A stretch of DNA of 50,542 nucleotides, from NCBI GenBank assembly GCA_031272265.1, contig JAISUD010000002.1, forward strand, positions 1 to 50,542, read 5' to 3'. The notes beneath the pieces are model-generated. The model was not told where the DNA came from. It ran no database searches and saw only the letters and a program-made list of their open reading frames with translations. Position 1 is the stretch's first letter. Each line of letters starts with the position of its first letter. This DNA comes from Endomicrobium sp. Lineage in GTDB: Bacteria > Elusimicrobiota > Endomicrobiia > Endomicrobiales > Endomicrobiaceae. The position numbers were made by a program, and so were the translations under genes. Below, piece after piece: positions 19,075-29,080 of this stretch.

Positions 19075-20247
19075 ATGAATAATACCGGGCAAATTAATAC
19101 TTACGTTTCAGAGATAATTGAGGATATTAAAAAAAATGGCGACATAGCTGTTTTTAAATATCTTAAGAAATTTGACGAGGTAGATTTATCTAAAAAAGGA
19201 TATAAAGTTTGTCAAAAAACAATAGACGAAGCTGTTAAACGCGTTCCAAAATTGTTGAAAAACGCAATAAGATCTTCCTATTTAAACGTTTTAGCATATC
19301 ATAAGTATGAGTATTCCCAAATTAGGAAAAAGTGGAGTTATGATAAAAATGGTTTAAAAGTGGGACAATTTTATACTCCGGTAGAATCTGTTGGTATTTA
19401 TGTACCGGGAGGGCGTTTCGCTTATCCATCAACAGTTATCATGACAGTGATACCTGCTTTTGCAGCGGGTGTAAAGAGAATAGTAATGGTTACTCCACCC
19501 AAAAATATGAACGACACTGTTTTGTTTGCTGCAAATCTGTGCAAAGTGAAAGAAATATATTGTGTTGGCGGTATAATGGCGGTAGCGGCGCTTGCTTACG
19601 GAACAGAAACATTAAAAAAAGTTAATATGATCGTAGGGCCGGGTAATGCTTATGTAAATGAAGCTAAAAGACAGGTTTTTGGATATGTTGGCATAGATTC
19701 TCTAGCAGGTCCAAGCGAAGTGGCAATAATTGCGGATGAAAATGTTCCTGCAAATTATGTTGTTGCTGATATAATGGCTCAAATGGAGCATGATCCTATG
19801 GCAAGATCGTATCTTTTATGCGAATCTGAAAATAAAATAGCTGAAATTAGAAAATTACTTCCTAAAAAGGCTTTTGAGCAGTTAGAAATAGAATTTTGCT
19901 CTTTGAGAGAGGCTGTTGACAAGGTGAATGAAATAGCACCTGAGCATTTGGAATTGCTAGTGGAGAAATATGAGAATTTACTAAAAAATATCAAAAATGT
20001 GGGAGCAGTTTTTGCGGGTTATCAAACACCTACGGCCTCCGGCGATTATTGGGCGGGACCGTCACATGTTTTACCAACAAATGGTTCTGCAAAATTCTCA
20101 AGTGGTGTTTCGGTAATGACATTTTTGAAAAGGTCCTCATATATAAAAATGAATAAAAAAAATGAAAAGGCATATAGGACTATCGCCGATTTTGCACAGT
20201 CCGAAGGCATGTATTATCATAAAAAGTCTTCAGAAATAAGAATATGA
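19075..20247 (+). CDS. hisD: Histidinol dehydrogenase
   Basis: Last two oxidation steps of histidine synthesis (histidinol to histidine). The 390-residue protein has PVESVGIYVPGGRFAYPST, the NAD region IVGPGNAYVNEAKRQV, the metal and catalytic region EHDPMA, and APEHLEL with the catalytic Glu-His pair. It ends with LPTNGSAKFSSGVSVMTFLK. It is about 35-40 residues shorter than many homologues at the N-terminus, consistent with the ATG just downstream of the -10 box. It overlaps hisB by four bases. Confidence 0.95.
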   Translation: MNNTGQINTYVSEIIEDIKKNGDIAVFKYLKKFDEVDLSKKGYKVCQKTIDEAVKRVPKLLKNAIRSSYLNVLAYHKYEYSQIRKKWSYDKNGLKVGQFYTPVESVGIYVPGGRFAYPSTVIMTVIPAFAAGVKRIVMVTPPKNMNDTVLFAANLCKVKEIYCVGGIMAVAALAYGTETLKKVNMIVGPGNAYVNEAKRQVFGYVGIDSLAGPSEVAIIADENVPANYVVADIMAQMEHDPMARSYLLCESENKIAEIRKLLPKKAFEQLEIEFCSLREAVDKVNEIAPEHLELLVEKYENLLKNIKNVGAVFAGYQTPTASGDYWAGPSHVLPTNGSAKFSSGVSVMTFLKRSSYIKMNKKNEKAYRTIADFAQSEGMYYHKKSSEIRI

Positions 20248-20831
20248 AGCAAAGAAAAGCAAAAATTGTAAGAAAAACTAAAGAAACTAGTATTTCCGTT
20301 GAAATTAATCTTGATAGTTCCTCTGTAGTGTCGGTGTCAACTACTATAGGTTTTTTAGACCATATGCTTGAGCTTTTTGCTGTGCATTCGGGGATAGGCT
20401 TTAAAATCAAAGCTTTTGGAGATACTAATATAGATGACCATCATTTGGTTGAAGATTCGGGGATTGCTATAGGCCAGGCTTTGAAAGAAACCTTTGGAGA
20501 TAAAAGGGGCATTCTAAGATACGGACATTTCCTTTTGCCTATGGACGAAGCTTTAAGTTATGTAGCTTTAGATTTATCCGGTAGGTTTTATTTAAGTTAT
20601 GAAGTCAATATAAAGTTTCAGAAAACCGGATTTAACTATGATTTAATACAAGAATTTTTTTATGCTCTTGCAAGCAATGCTGGTATCACGTTACATATTA
20701 AAATGATTAAAGGAAGAAATAATCATCATATAGCAGAGTCTGTTTTCAAAGCTTTCGGCCACGCTTTGGGAAGAGCGATATTATATTCCAAAAATAAGAA
20801 CTTTGTTCCTTCAACTAAAGGAATTCTTTAG
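20244..20831 (+). CDS. hisB: Imidazoleglycerol-phosphate dehydratase (monofunctional)
   Basis: Converts IGP to imidazole acetol-phosphate. The 195-residue protein has the manganese-site motifs FLDHMLELFAVHSG, DDHHLVEDSGIAIG and NNHHIAESVFKAFGHAL. There is no N-terminal phosphatase domain, as in most non-enteric bacteria. A histidinol-phosphatase is therefore needed from elsewhere. It overlaps hisD by ATGA and is followed after 6 bases by hisH. Confidence 0.96.
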   Translation: MKQRKAKIVRKTKETSISVEINLDSSSVVSVSTTIGFLDHMLELFAVHSGIGFKIKAFGDTNIDDHHLVEDSGIAIGQALKETFGDKRGILRYGHFLLPMDEALSYVALDLSGRFYLSYEVNIKFQKTGFNYDLIQEFFYALASNAGITLHIKMIKGRNNHHIAESVFKAFGHALGRAILYSKNKNFVPSTKGIL

Positions 20832-20837
20832 AAAAAA

Positions 20838-21476
20838 ATGCAACGAACAAAAATCGCGGTTATAGATTATGGGTTTGGCAATATTAAGAGTGTTATAAAT
20901 GCTTTGCGTTATTGCGGGGCGGAGCCTTGTATTGTTGATTCTCCGTTAAAAATTTTAAATTTTGGTGGCACAATACTTCCCGGTGTAGGTGCATTTGGCC
21001 CAGCAGCGGATTTTTTAAAGTTAAAGGGTTTTTATAAAATCATACGCGATTATGTAAATTCCGGGAAAATGCTTTACGGAATATGTTTAGGATTCCAACT
21101 TTTTTTTACTAGAAGCTATGAAAATGGCAATTATGAGGGACTTGATATTATATCCGGCGAAGTAAAAAAATTTGAGTTTGGAGATAAAACTTTGAAGATT
21201 CCGCATATGGGTTGGAATGATATAAGTATAGCAGAGGGCGTATATGCAGAAAAAATGTTTTATTCGATAAATAATAGAGAAAATTTTTATTTTGTCCATT
21301 CTTATTATGTAGTGCCTGAAAATTTTTTATATGTTTCAAGTATATGTGAGTATGGTTTAAAATTTTGCTCTTCTGTAGCATATGAAAACGTATGGGGCAG
21401 CCAGTTTCATCCTGAGAAAAGTGGCAAGGAAGGATTAAAGATTTTAAGTAATTTTATAAATGAGGTAGGTAAATGA
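20838..21476 (+). CDS. hisH: Imidazole glycerol phosphate synthase, glutaminase subunit
   Basis: Class I glutamine amidotransferase supplying ammonia to HisF. The 212-residue protein has [10 protein letters not shown], the nucleophile region [10 protein letters not shown] (C83) and the His-Glu pair in SQFHPEKSG. It overlaps hisA by four bases. Length is normal. Confidence 0.95.
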   Translation: MQRTKIAVIDYGFGNIKSVINALRYCGAEPCIVDSPLKILNFGGTILPGVGAFGPAADFLKLKGFYKIIRDYVNSGKMLYGICLGFQLFFTRSYENGNYEGLDIISGEVKKFEFGDKTLKIPHMGWNDISIAEGVYAEKMFYSINNRENFYFVHSYYVVPENFLYVSSICEYGLKFCSSVAYENVWGSQFHPEKSGKEGLKILSNFINEVGK

Positions 21477-22195
21477 TTGTAATACCGGCAATTGATATAA
21501 GACAAGGGAATTCGGTAAGGTTGAAACAGGGCAAAATTGACGCAGAAACTATTTATTCCACAGATCCAGTTTTTATTGCAAAACTCTGGAGAGCAAAGGG
21601 AGCGCAGCGTATACATGTTGTTGATTTAGACGGTGCTTTTAACGGAATGAATATAAATAAAGACATTATTAGAAATATATGCGAGGCAGTTGATGTTCCC
21701 ATTGAGGTCGGTGGCGGAATAAGGGATATGGATAAAATAAAAGAAGTTTTTGATATGGGCGCTTCATATGCAATTTTGGGTACGGTAGCGGTTTATAATC
21801 CTGAGATTGTAAGGAAATCTATAGATAAATATGGCCCTGAGAAAATAATTGTTGCTGTTGACGCGAAAGATGGAAGGATTGCAATAGGCGGGTGGAAAGA
21901 TATAACTCCAGTTGAGATTTTAGGGCTTGTAAAGAGACTAAAAGAAATAGGTGTTGAGGAGATTTTATATACTGATATATCTAGAGATGGAATGTTTATG
22001 GGACCTGATTTTGCAGGAATTAAAAGATTGTCTGAAAGCGGTATGAGAATAATTGCTTCTGGTGGGGTGAAAACTATTGACGATTTAATTGAGCTAAAAA
22101 AATACGAAAGGAACGGTGTTTTTGCTACAGTGGTTGGCAGCGCATTGTATACAAATGATTTTAAGCTTGAAGATGCGATAAAAAAAGTGGAATAA
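21473..22195 (+). CDS. hisA: ProFAR isomerase
   Basis: 1-(5-phosphoribosyl)-5-[(5-phosphoribosylamino)methylideneamino]imidazole-4-carboxamide isomerase, a TIM barrel of 240 residues. It has the N-terminal catalytic Asp in [17 protein letters not shown], the phosphate-site VGGGIRD, and the second half VAVDAKDG followed by [13 protein letters not shown]. Coupled to hisH by an ATGA overlap. A dual HisA/PriA (TrpF) activity cannot be excluded from sequence alone. Confidence 0.95.
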   Translation: MIVIPAIDIRQGNSVRLKQGKIDAETIYSTDPVFIAKLWRAKGAQRIHVVDLDGAFNGMNINKDIIRNICEAVDVPIEVGGGIRDMDKIKEVFDMGASYAILGTVAVYNPEIVRKSIDKYGPEKIIVAVDAKDGRIAIGGWKDITPVEILGLVKRLKEIGVEEILYTDISRDGMFMGPDFAGIKRLSESGMRIIASGGVKTIDDLIELKKYERNGVFATVVGSALYTNDFKLEDAIKKVE

Positions 22196-22245
22196 GCATT
22201 TTTTATTAAGATTTAGAGACGACAACAAACTGGCAAGGGATTGAA

Positions 22246-23007
22246 ATGTTAGGAATAAGACTAATACCGTGTTTAGATGTTGCTAAGGGACGTGTTGTTA
22301 AGGGGACGAATTTTGTTAATTTAAGAGATGCGGGTGATCCTGTTGAAGTTGCGGAACAATATTATTCAGAAGGTGCGGACGAAATTGTGTTTTTGGATAT
22401 TACGGCGACTCACGAAGGACGCAATACTACGGTGGATTTAGTTAGAAAGACAGCTGAAAAAGTCTTTATTCCGCTTACGGTGGGCGGAGGAATAAGAACT
22501 ATTGAAGATATAAGAAATCTTTTAAATGCGGGAGCAGATAAAGTTTCGCTGAATTCTTCTGCTGTTAAGGATCCTGAAATTATAAGGAAAGCAAGTGATA
22601 AATTTGGTATCCAATGCATAGTTGTTGCAGTGGACGCAAAGAAGGTAAGGGAATATAAGTGGAATGTATTTGTTCACGGTGGGAGAATAGATACTGGAAT
22701 TGATGCTGTTGTTTGGTCTGAAAAAGCTGCAAAGCTTGGTGCCGGTGAAATTTTACTAACTAGCATGGATAAGGATGGGACAAAAGACGGTTATGATTTA
22801 GAACTTTTAAAAGCAGTTTCAAATTCTCTGGAAATACCGGTAATTGCCTCCGGCGGTGCGGGAAAAATAGAGCATTTTTCCCAAGCTTGCGAGTACGGCG
22901 CTTCGGCAATGCTTGCAGCTTCTTTGTTTCATTACAAAAAGTTGACGATAAAAGAGATTAAGGATTATCTAGAGTCTAAAAATATATTTGTTAGAACAAT
23001 AAATTGA
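22246..23007 (+). CDS. hisF: Imidazole glycerol phosphate synthase, cyclase subunit
   Basis: Cyclises PRFAR with ammonia from HisH to IGP and AICAR. The 253-residue TIM barrel has catalytic Asp in [35 protein letters not shown] with the second Asp, and [15 protein letters not shown]. Spacing to hisA is 50 bases, so it is likely the same operon. Confidence 0.96.
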   Translation: MLGIRLIPCLDVAKGRVVKGTNFVNLRDAGDPVEVAEQYYSEGADEIVFLDITATHEGRNTTVDLVRKTAEKVFIPLTVGGGIRTIEDIRNLLNAGADKVSLNSSAVKDPEIIRKASDKFGIQCIVVAVDAKKVREYKWNVFVHGGRIDTGIDAVVWSEKAAKLGAGEILLTSMDKDGTKDGYDLELLKAVSNSLEIPVIASGGAGKIEHFSQACEYGASAMLAASLFHYKKLTIKEIKDYLESKNIFVRTIN

Positions 23008-23127
23008 AGCTGAGAGTTAAAGATATTATATATCGGCAGATAGGTGACGTAAAAATAATTACGCTATTGTAATAGATTTTAGCTTGGTGAGTTAAATTTT
23101 AATACGCATTAAAAAAGAGAATTTTTT

Positions 23128-23526
23128 ATGGACGAAATTATTAAAAATTTGAAGTTTGACGATAAAAAACTTATTCCCGTCATAGTTCAGGATTGGAAAA
23201 ATAATGTAGTTTTAATGTTAGCCTATATGAATAAAGAGGCTATTAAGAGAACTCTTGAAACAAAAAAGGCTACTTTTTGGAGTCGCTCGAGACAAACTTT
23301 TTGGGTTAAAGGTGAAACTTCAGGGAATGTGCAGAAAGTAAAAGAATTTTATTATGACTGTGACGGTGATTGTATTCTTTTAAAAGTAAATCAAGTTGGG
23401 GATGCGGCATGCCATACCGGGCATAGAAGTTGTTTTTTTTCGAAGGTTACCTCACTCGAGACGATAGAAACAATAGACGAAATACTTTTTGATCCCGATA
23501 AGGTTTATAAAAAATCTTTAAAATAA
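23128..23526 (+). CDS. hisI: Phosphoribosyl-AMP cyclohydrolase
   Basis: Opens the adenine ring of PR-AMP. The 132-residue protein has [28 protein letters not shown], the Mg/Zn cysteines in [11 protein letters not shown] and [10 protein letters not shown]. No HisE (pyrophosphohydrolase) domain is fused, so hisE must be elsewhere. It lies 120 bases after hisF and has an AAGAGA before the ATG. hisG and hisC are also absent from this cluster. Confidence 0.95.
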   Translation: MDEIIKNLKFDDKKLIPVIVQDWKNNVVLMLAYMNKEAIKRTLETKKATFWSRSRQTFWVKGETSGNVQKVKEFYYDCDGDCILLKVNQVGDAACHTGHRSCFFSKVTSLETIETIDEILFDPDKVYKKSLK

Positions 23527-24139
23527 GAAAAAGATATCACTAATATTAATAAAAAAGTTATAGGATGCGAAGATTTATAAATCGCAGAGTTAACATTTTG
23601 CTAAGTTTTTGCTGGCTTTTGAAAACACTCTAAAAGATTATCAAAAAAACGTAGTTTTTAATCTCTATTCTTTTATTGCTTTAAGGGTCTGTCAAATCGT
23701 GTTTCAAATAATAAAGATGTTAGTTGAAGATTAGACAAAATTCGTCTATATTGTGAGTAAACTTATAAAAGTCAAAATTTGAAAATGTCTTAATGATACC
23801 AGAGCCTTTTTAAAAAGGAAATTAAAAGTAATGATATGATATGTATATAATTGAGAGGATGATAGCAAAACTTTGCTGTGGAATAAACTGCAGGTGGTAA
23901 AGAAGCTCTTTTTGTTGTGCAAGCCGCAAAACTCTAAACGGTAAGTGCTGTGTAAATAGCTAAAGCGAAATTGTGGATTTTTAAGAAATGACAGTTTACG
24001 AAGATGTCTTTAAGATGGAGAGGATTTATTGACTGAAGGAATTTCTTGGCTAAAATGTTTTAAATACTATATCTCAATTTTTTGATATGAGATATTTTTA
24101 AATGGTGACGAAGAGGGGATAGGTCGGAGGAAGATTAGA
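23527..24139. other. AT-rich spacer, possibly containing a decayed gene
   Basis: About 610 bases between hisI and accD. Around 23890-24000 short in-frame phrases such as GGKEALFVVQAAKL are separated by stops, which may be remnants of a coding region, but no family can be named. A 14-base perfect palindrome lies at 23805-23818. A strong GGAGGA Shine-Dalgarno for accD ends the region. Confidence 0.4.
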
Positions 24140-24946
24140 ATGGAAATGAGAGTTAAGAAAACATCTGAAAAGAAAGGACTTCCTGCAGGTATTTGGACTA
24201 AATGCAAAAAGTGCGATAATGTTTTCCTGCAAAAAGATTTTGAAGAAAATTTTATGGTCTGTCCTAAATGCGGTTACTATACAAGACTTAATGCGATTAA
24301 GAGAATTGAATTTATAGTAGATAAAGAAAGTTTTAAAGAAATTAACGCGAATATTAAATCTGTGAATTTTTTGGATTTTCCAGAATATTCAGATAAGATA
24401 AAAAAATCTGCGATAAACGACGCTGTTGTTACAGGTGAAGCAAAAGTTAGTGGTTATAATGTTATGATAGCCGTTATGGATTTTAGATTTATGGGCGGCA
24501 GCATGGGATCTGTTGTGGGCGAGAAAATAGTAAGAGCAATAGAGAGAGCCTTGAAAAAAAAGTATCATGTAATTATCGTTTCCGCTTCAGGTGGGGCAAG
24601 AATGCAAGAGGGTATAGTATCTCTTATGCAAATGGGTAAAACAAGCGCCGCACTTGCAAAACTTGCCGATAGCGGACTTGCATTTATTTCTATTTTAACG
24701 GATCCTACCACTGGTGGAGTTGCCGCAAGTTATGCTATGCTCGGAGATATAAATATTGCCGAACCGAAGGCTTTAATAGGTTTTGCAGGGCCTAGAGTTA
24801 TTGAACAAACTATAAGACAACAGCTTCCAAAAGATTTTCAGTTTTCTGAATTTTTGGAGAAACACGGAATGATTGATATTGTCGTAGAAAGAAAAAATAT
24901 GAAAGATGTTCTTGCTAAGATATTAAAGTTTTTTTACAATAAGTAA
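24140..24946 (+). CDS. accD: Acetyl-CoA carboxylase carboxyltransferase subunit beta
   Basis: Transfers CO2 from biotin to acetyl-CoA to make malonyl-CoA, with AccA. The 268-residue protein has the N-terminal zinc ribbon (CKKC, then CPKC) at residues ~22-45 and the crotonase-like core with SASGGARMQEG, TDPTTGGVAAS and IGFAGPRVIEQT. Length is normal. GGAGGA precedes the ATG. Its stop codon shares one base with the folC ATG, the common accD-folC arrangement. Confidence 0.96.
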   Translation: MEMRVKKTSEKKGLPAGIWTKCKKCDNVFLQKDFEENFMVCPKCGYYTRLNAIKRIEFIVDKESFKEINANIKSVNFLDFPEYSDKIKKSAINDAVVTGEAKVSGYNVMIAVMDFRFMGGSMGSVVGEKIVRAIERALKKKYHVIIVSASGGARMQEGIVSLMQMGKTSAALAKLADSGLAFISILTDPTTGGVAASYAMLGDINIAEPKALIGFAGPRVIEQTIRQQLPKDFQFSEFLEKHGMIDIVVERKNMKDVLAKILKFFYNK

Positions 24947-26226
24947 TGGTTTTTAAATTTTTAAAAGAATATGAGGGAATGACGCCGGGACTTTCAAGAA
25001 TAAGAAGATTTCTTAAAAGTGTAGGCAATCCTCAGAGCAGATTGAAAGTAATCCATGTAGCAGGGACTAACGGGAAAGGCTCAACGGCGGCTTTTATATC
25101 TGAAATTTGTAGCGCGAGTGGGTATAAAACGGCATTGTATACATCGCCACATTTAATTGATATTACTGAAAGAATTAAAGTTGACGGTATAGAAATATCT
25201 AAAAAAATTTTTGACGACTTGTCGGAAAAATATTCAGCAGAAGCATTAAAGTGCAAACTTTCATATTTTGAATATTTAACTTCATTGGCCTTTATATATT
25301 TTGCAGATATGAAAGTAGATATTGCTGTAATTGAAACGGGACTTGGTGGTCGTTTTGACGCGACAAACATAATAAAAAAGCCGTTGATTTGCATAATAAC
25401 ATCTATTGCGAAAGAGCATCAAGAAATACTCGGAACTACGATTGAAGAAATAGCTTTTGAAAAAGTCGGGATAATAAAAAAAGGATCCTATGTTGTTTGC
25501 AGTAAACTGCCCGCAAAAGCTATCGTTGTGGTAAAAAATAAGACAGAGCCGTACTTATATGGAAAAGATTTTAGAATTATAAATAATAAAGACGACATAT
25601 ACGGTCAAAAATTTGATTATGTTAGTACAAATATTAAAATGCGAAATGTTGAAGTAAAGCTTTTAGGCATACATCAGTCTATAAACGCTTCAGTTGCTAT
25701 TTTTACTGTGGAACTTTTAAATAATAGTGGATATCATTTAAATGAGACACATATAAGGGCGGGTCTGGCTAGCACAGTTTGGCATGGTCGGTTTGACATA
25801 AGAAAAATTGTTTGGGGAAATAAGAGTTTTAAGTTGATTATAGATGGTGCGCATAATGTTCAAGGTTTGAATGCCTTTTTTAAAACATTTAAACAACTTG
25901 GTTTTTCAAATGAGAAAAGAGTTTTCATTTTTTCTGTCATGAAGGAGAAAAAATATAAATGCATGGTGAAAAAAGTGGCTTCTTTTGCAAAGAAAGTAAT
26001 ATTGTTAAAAATAAATAATAGCAGAGCTTTAGACTCTGACATCTTAAAACGAGAGTTTTCAAAGTATATTGAGCAAAGTAAAGTTTATACAGCAAGTTCG
26101 CTGAAAAACGCTTATAATATGATAGACGACGGAGAAATAGTGGCGACAATAGGTTCTCTTTATCTTGCAGGAGAAGTTTTAAAACACGCGAGGAGTGAAG
26201 GAATTCAAATGAATTATAAAAATTAG
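24946..26226 (+). CDS. folC: Folylpolyglutamate synthase / dihydrofolate synthase
   Basis: Adds glutamate to (dihydro)pteroate and folates. The 426-residue Mur-ligase-type protein starts YEGMTPGLSRIRRFLK, has the P-loop HVAGTNGKGSTAAF near residue 40, LGGRFDATN, the carbamylated-Lys neighbourhood ITSIAKEHQEILG, and DGAHNVQGL. Coupled to accD by a one-base overlap (TAATG). Whether it does one or both reactions is not visible. Confidence 0.94.
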   Translation: MVFKFLKEYEGMTPGLSRIRRFLKSVGNPQSRLKVIHVAGTNGKGSTAAFISEICSASGYKTALYTSPHLIDITERIKVDGIEISKKIFDDLSEKYSAEALKCKLSYFEYLTSLAFIYFADMKVDIAVIETGLGGRFDATNIIKKPLICIITSIAKEHQEILGTTIEEIAFEKVGIIKKGSYVVCSKLPAKAIVVVKNKTEPYLYGKDFRIINNKDDIYGQKFDYVSTNIKMRNVEVKLLGIHQSINASVAIFTVELLNNSGYHLNETHIRAGLASTVWHGRFDIRKIVWGNKSFKLIIDGAHNVQGLNAFFKTFKQLGFSNEKRVFIFSVMKEKKYKCMVKKVASFAKKVILLKINNSRALDSDILKREFSKYIEQSKVYTASSLKNAYNMIDDGEIVATIGSLYLAGEVLKHARSEGIQMNYKN

Positions 26227-26430
26227 ACGGAAAAGTTCTCTAAGTACTGCTTTTTTGTTCAAAGTTTTAATTCAAAGTGGTAGTTATTAATCAAGTGTGG
26301 TTATAATAAATAATTGAAAGACAGAGGTATATAGATTTTAAAAAGTTATCTTAAAACAAAAAATGTGACTTTAAGAAAATTTGTTTTATATAGAAAAAAA
26401 TCCTCATCAAATTAAATTTATAGAGGTGTT

Positions 26431-28662
26431 ATGGCTGATAATTTCAGCAACTATTCAAGGGATATATTATTATTTAAATTTAAGAAGATCATTGCTTTTG
26501 TCATAGTTATAATGTTGTTAAACGTGTTATTGTTAACGGGGGATATTTTTGCTCATGAGGATATTGATATATCTACGGATAATCTTGAATACAGTGAAGA
26601 GCAAGGAGGTCGTTTTTCGGCAAAAGGCGGTGTTATTCTTTACTGGGGAAAGAGAAAGATATTCGCCGACTATCTTGAATTTATTCTCGGTGAGAAAACT
26701 ATAACCGCTGGTGGCAATGTCAAAGTTGAAGAATCCGGGAGTATAATTCACGCGGATAGCGTTAAATATAATTATGATAAGAAAAGCAGCGAAATAAAAG
26801 AAGTTTTTGGATATTCGCGTGATATTTTTATTCGCGCGAAATATCTAGGAGGGATTGGCAAAGACACAAAAGACGCAAATGATAATGATATGTATGCGAT
26901 AAGAGATATAAAACTTTCAACCTGCGATTTAGATGATACGCATTTTTATTTGAAAGCAAGACGAGGAAAACTCCAGTTAAATAAAATGGTTACTCTTTAT
27001 AACCCGGTTATTTATATAGGTAAAATTCCAGTGTTTTATCTACCTATATTTTGGAAATCTTTGGATAAAGAAAGTTTTCTTTATAAGCTTAAAGTGAATC
27101 CTCAGCTGTCCTATGGTAAGAAAAGACTCTCTTTGAAAACAGAACTTTCATTTCCGTTGTTTAAACATTTGACACTTGGGTTTGTATTTGATGCTTTCCA
27201 TTTAATAAAAAGTGACAGCGAAGGGACACTTGATTATATAACTAAAGACTTAATTGCGAAATTACACGTTTTTCATAAGCCTTCTGATAAGCACCGTAAG
27301 CAGTCCGACCAAGAGGAGAAAGATTTTTACGTAAATTTTAATTATTTTCAAATAATAAATCATATGTGGACGTCGCGGGCCAAAGGAACTATATCTATTA
27401 TTAACAGTAAAAGTATTAGCGAAGATAATTATACGCACGCATCTTTAAGTATGCAGACAAACAATATAAACTTAAATTTCGGTATTGCTCTTCCGAGTGT
27501 GAGAAGGAGATTTTATTTACCGCCAGAAGGGTATAATAATTATGAGAATTTGAATTTAATACGTCCTGCAATAGATTTTACGTGGTATCATAAATTTAAT
27601 TTTTATGGAATAGTGCAGAGAACTGGATTTATGTGGAATAGTACTTTAATTGGCGATTATTATTTACGGAATCGGTATAATCAAGAATACGATACTGAAG
27701 GATTTTTTTATAATGCTGGATCTCGGAGACGACTTTGCAAAGAAGCCCATTCCAATCTAACTTATAAACAAGAGAAAATGATTATCAAACAAACGATATG
27801 TATAAATCATGCTTTGACAAGGAGTTTTAGTTTGGGGGAAAGAACTATGTTAAAACCTAATTTAGAACTGCTAGCAATATTTGAGGTTTGGAATAGAAAT
27901 TATGATTTTAACATTTTTCTGAAACCAGAATATATTGTTGGATTTTCTCCAAGATGTGTGGGATCTTTAAATTTAAGACATAGAGTTTTAGACTGGATGG
28001 AGTGGGACTTCAATTTTTGTTTACTAAGATTAAAAAACGAAAAAGATCTTTTGAATTTTTCGCATTATTATTTTTACCATCCAAAATCTTCTTTTACTAG
28101 TTATATGTATATTAGAGATAAGGCTGTTATCAAAACTCGCCTTTCATATGACGAAGAGCGGTTGCCTTTTGTTACAGAACTAACATGGATCCCCGGAAAT
28201 TTTATAATTGCAAATGTAAAACATTCCCAGTCGTTATATCCGTTTAAGGTTAATTATTTTCAGTTCTACTCCAAAATTGGGAAATTGGATAGGGCTTATT
28301 TGAATTTTAATTTTTTTTGCGGAAACCGCGAAATTAATACTATGTTAGGATTTGGATTTTGGATTACTTCTAAATGGAGATTTGACTGTAATTTTACAAC
28401 ACAGCAATCTTCTATTGATTTATCACACTTTAAAGTGGATAAATGTGAATTTAAAATTTTCAGAGATTTACATTGTTATAATTTCTTCTTAGGTGTGAGA
28501 TTTGTAAGAGATGTTTCAAGAGATAAAGAAGAGAGTTGGAACACAGAGGTATTTGCTAGGATTGATACTGAGTCAGTAAGTAAGTCTTTTAGGAACAAAA
28601 AGTATTTCAATGACTTGGAGGCAACACCTCTATTATGGTTGCATCATCGACGGTCGTTATAG
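26431..28662 (+). CDS. lptD: LPS-assembly protein LptD-like (OstA family)
   Basis: Outer-membrane translocon placing LPS in the outer leaflet. The 743-residue protein has an N-terminal hydrophobic segment (residues ~20-40, signal sequence with a longish cytoplasmic head). An LptA-like OstA domain follows (~45-160; repeated phrases such as GRFSAKGGVILY and KTITAGGNVKV). The LptD turn region STCDLDDTHFYLKARRGKL then YIGKIPVFYLPIFW leads into a beta-barrel rich in aromatics. AGAGGTG precedes the ATG. With bamA it shows that this cell exports LPS or a similar glycolipid. The barrel is divergent, so the name rests mainly on the first 240 residues. Confidence 0.85.
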   Translation: MADNFSNYSRDILLFKFKKIIAFVIVIMLLNVLLLTGDIFAHEDIDISTDNLEYSEEQGGRFSAKGGVILYWGKRKIFADYLEFILGEKTITAGGNVKVEESGSIIHADSVKYNYDKKSSEIKEVFGYSRDIFIRAKYLGGIGKDTKDANDNDMYAIRDIKLSTCDLDDTHFYLKARRGKLQLNKMVTLYNPVIYIGKIPVFYLPIFWKSLDKESFLYKLKVNPQLSYGKKRLSLKTELSFPLFKHLTLGFVFDAFHLIKSDSEGTLDYITKDLIAKLHVFHKPSDKHRKQSDQEEKDFYVNFNYFQIINHMWTSRAKGTISIINSKSISEDNYTHASLSMQTNNINLNFGIALPSVRRRFYLPPEGYNNYENLNLIRPAIDFTWYHKFNFYGIVQRTGFMWNSTLIGDYYLRNRYNQEYDTEGFFYNAGSRRRLCKEAHSNLTYKQEKMIIKQTICINHALTRSFSLGERTMLKPNLELLAIFEVWNRNYDFNIFLKPEYIVGFSPRCVGSLNLRHRVLDWMEWDFNFCLLRLKNEKDLLNFSHYYFYHPKSSFTSYMYIRDKAVIKTRLSYDEERLPFVTELTWIPGNFIIANVKHSQSLYPFKVNYFQFYSKIGKLDRAYLNFNFFCGNREINTMLGFGFWITSKWRFDCNFTTQQSSIDLSHFKVDKCEFKIFRDLHCYNFFLGVRFVRDVSRDKEESWNTEVFARIDTESVSKSFRNKKYFNDLEATPLLWLHHRRSL

Positions 28663-28855
28663 ATTATGTTTTTACTAAAATTTGCGATTTATTTAATTAT
28701 ATTTGATTGATTGTGATTCAAAAAATTAGTGTTAAAATGATATAGCATTCAAGCGCGGTGTGTATATTTTGGAGATTATAGTATAGACATGGAAAATATT
28801 ACTGTTGGTTAAAGACAGTCAATTTCAGTAGCTTTATTCCGGCGTTTTTGGGTAT

Positions 28856-28943
28856 GGAGAAGTGGCCGAGTTGGTTTAAGGCGTCAGTTTCGAAAACTGA
28901 TATATAGGAAACTGTATCGAGGGTTCAAATCCCTCCTTCTCCG
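28856..28943 (+). tRNA. tRNA-Ser (anticodon CGA)
   Basis: An 88-base class II tRNA. Acceptor stem GGAGAAG/CTTCTCC with discriminator G (28943), D-arm GGCCGAG..., anticodon stem TCAGT/ACTGA with loop TTCGAAA giving anticodon CGA (28891-28893, reads UCG), long variable arm, and T-arm GAGGG-TTCAAAT-CCCTC. CCA is not encoded, as for the tmRNA in this window. Confidence 0.96.
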
Positions 28944-29043
28944 TTTAATTTATTTTTTATAGAATAATTTCTTTGTTATAGATATTTATTGCTTTTACTT
29001 TTGCCGGATTAATAGATTTAACTCAGAATATAATTTTGTTTGA

Positions 29044-29072
29044 TTGACAAAACAGATTGAAATTTATATAAA
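29044..29072 (+). promoter_or_regulatory. Strong sigma70-type promoter for coaD
   Basis: A consensus TTGACA (29044-29049), 17-base spacer and TATAAA (29067-29072). The coaD ATG is at 29081, so the transcript should begin within about 3 bases of the start codon and there is no Shine-Dalgarno. The promoter is therefore predicted to give a leaderless mRNA. Confidence 0.7.
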
Positions 29073-29080
29073 CTTTAAGT

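Noticed and set aside
23805-23818. 14-base perfect palindrome, considered as a terminator
   Set aside because: It has no loop and no following T-tract, and lies about 280 bases after hisI.
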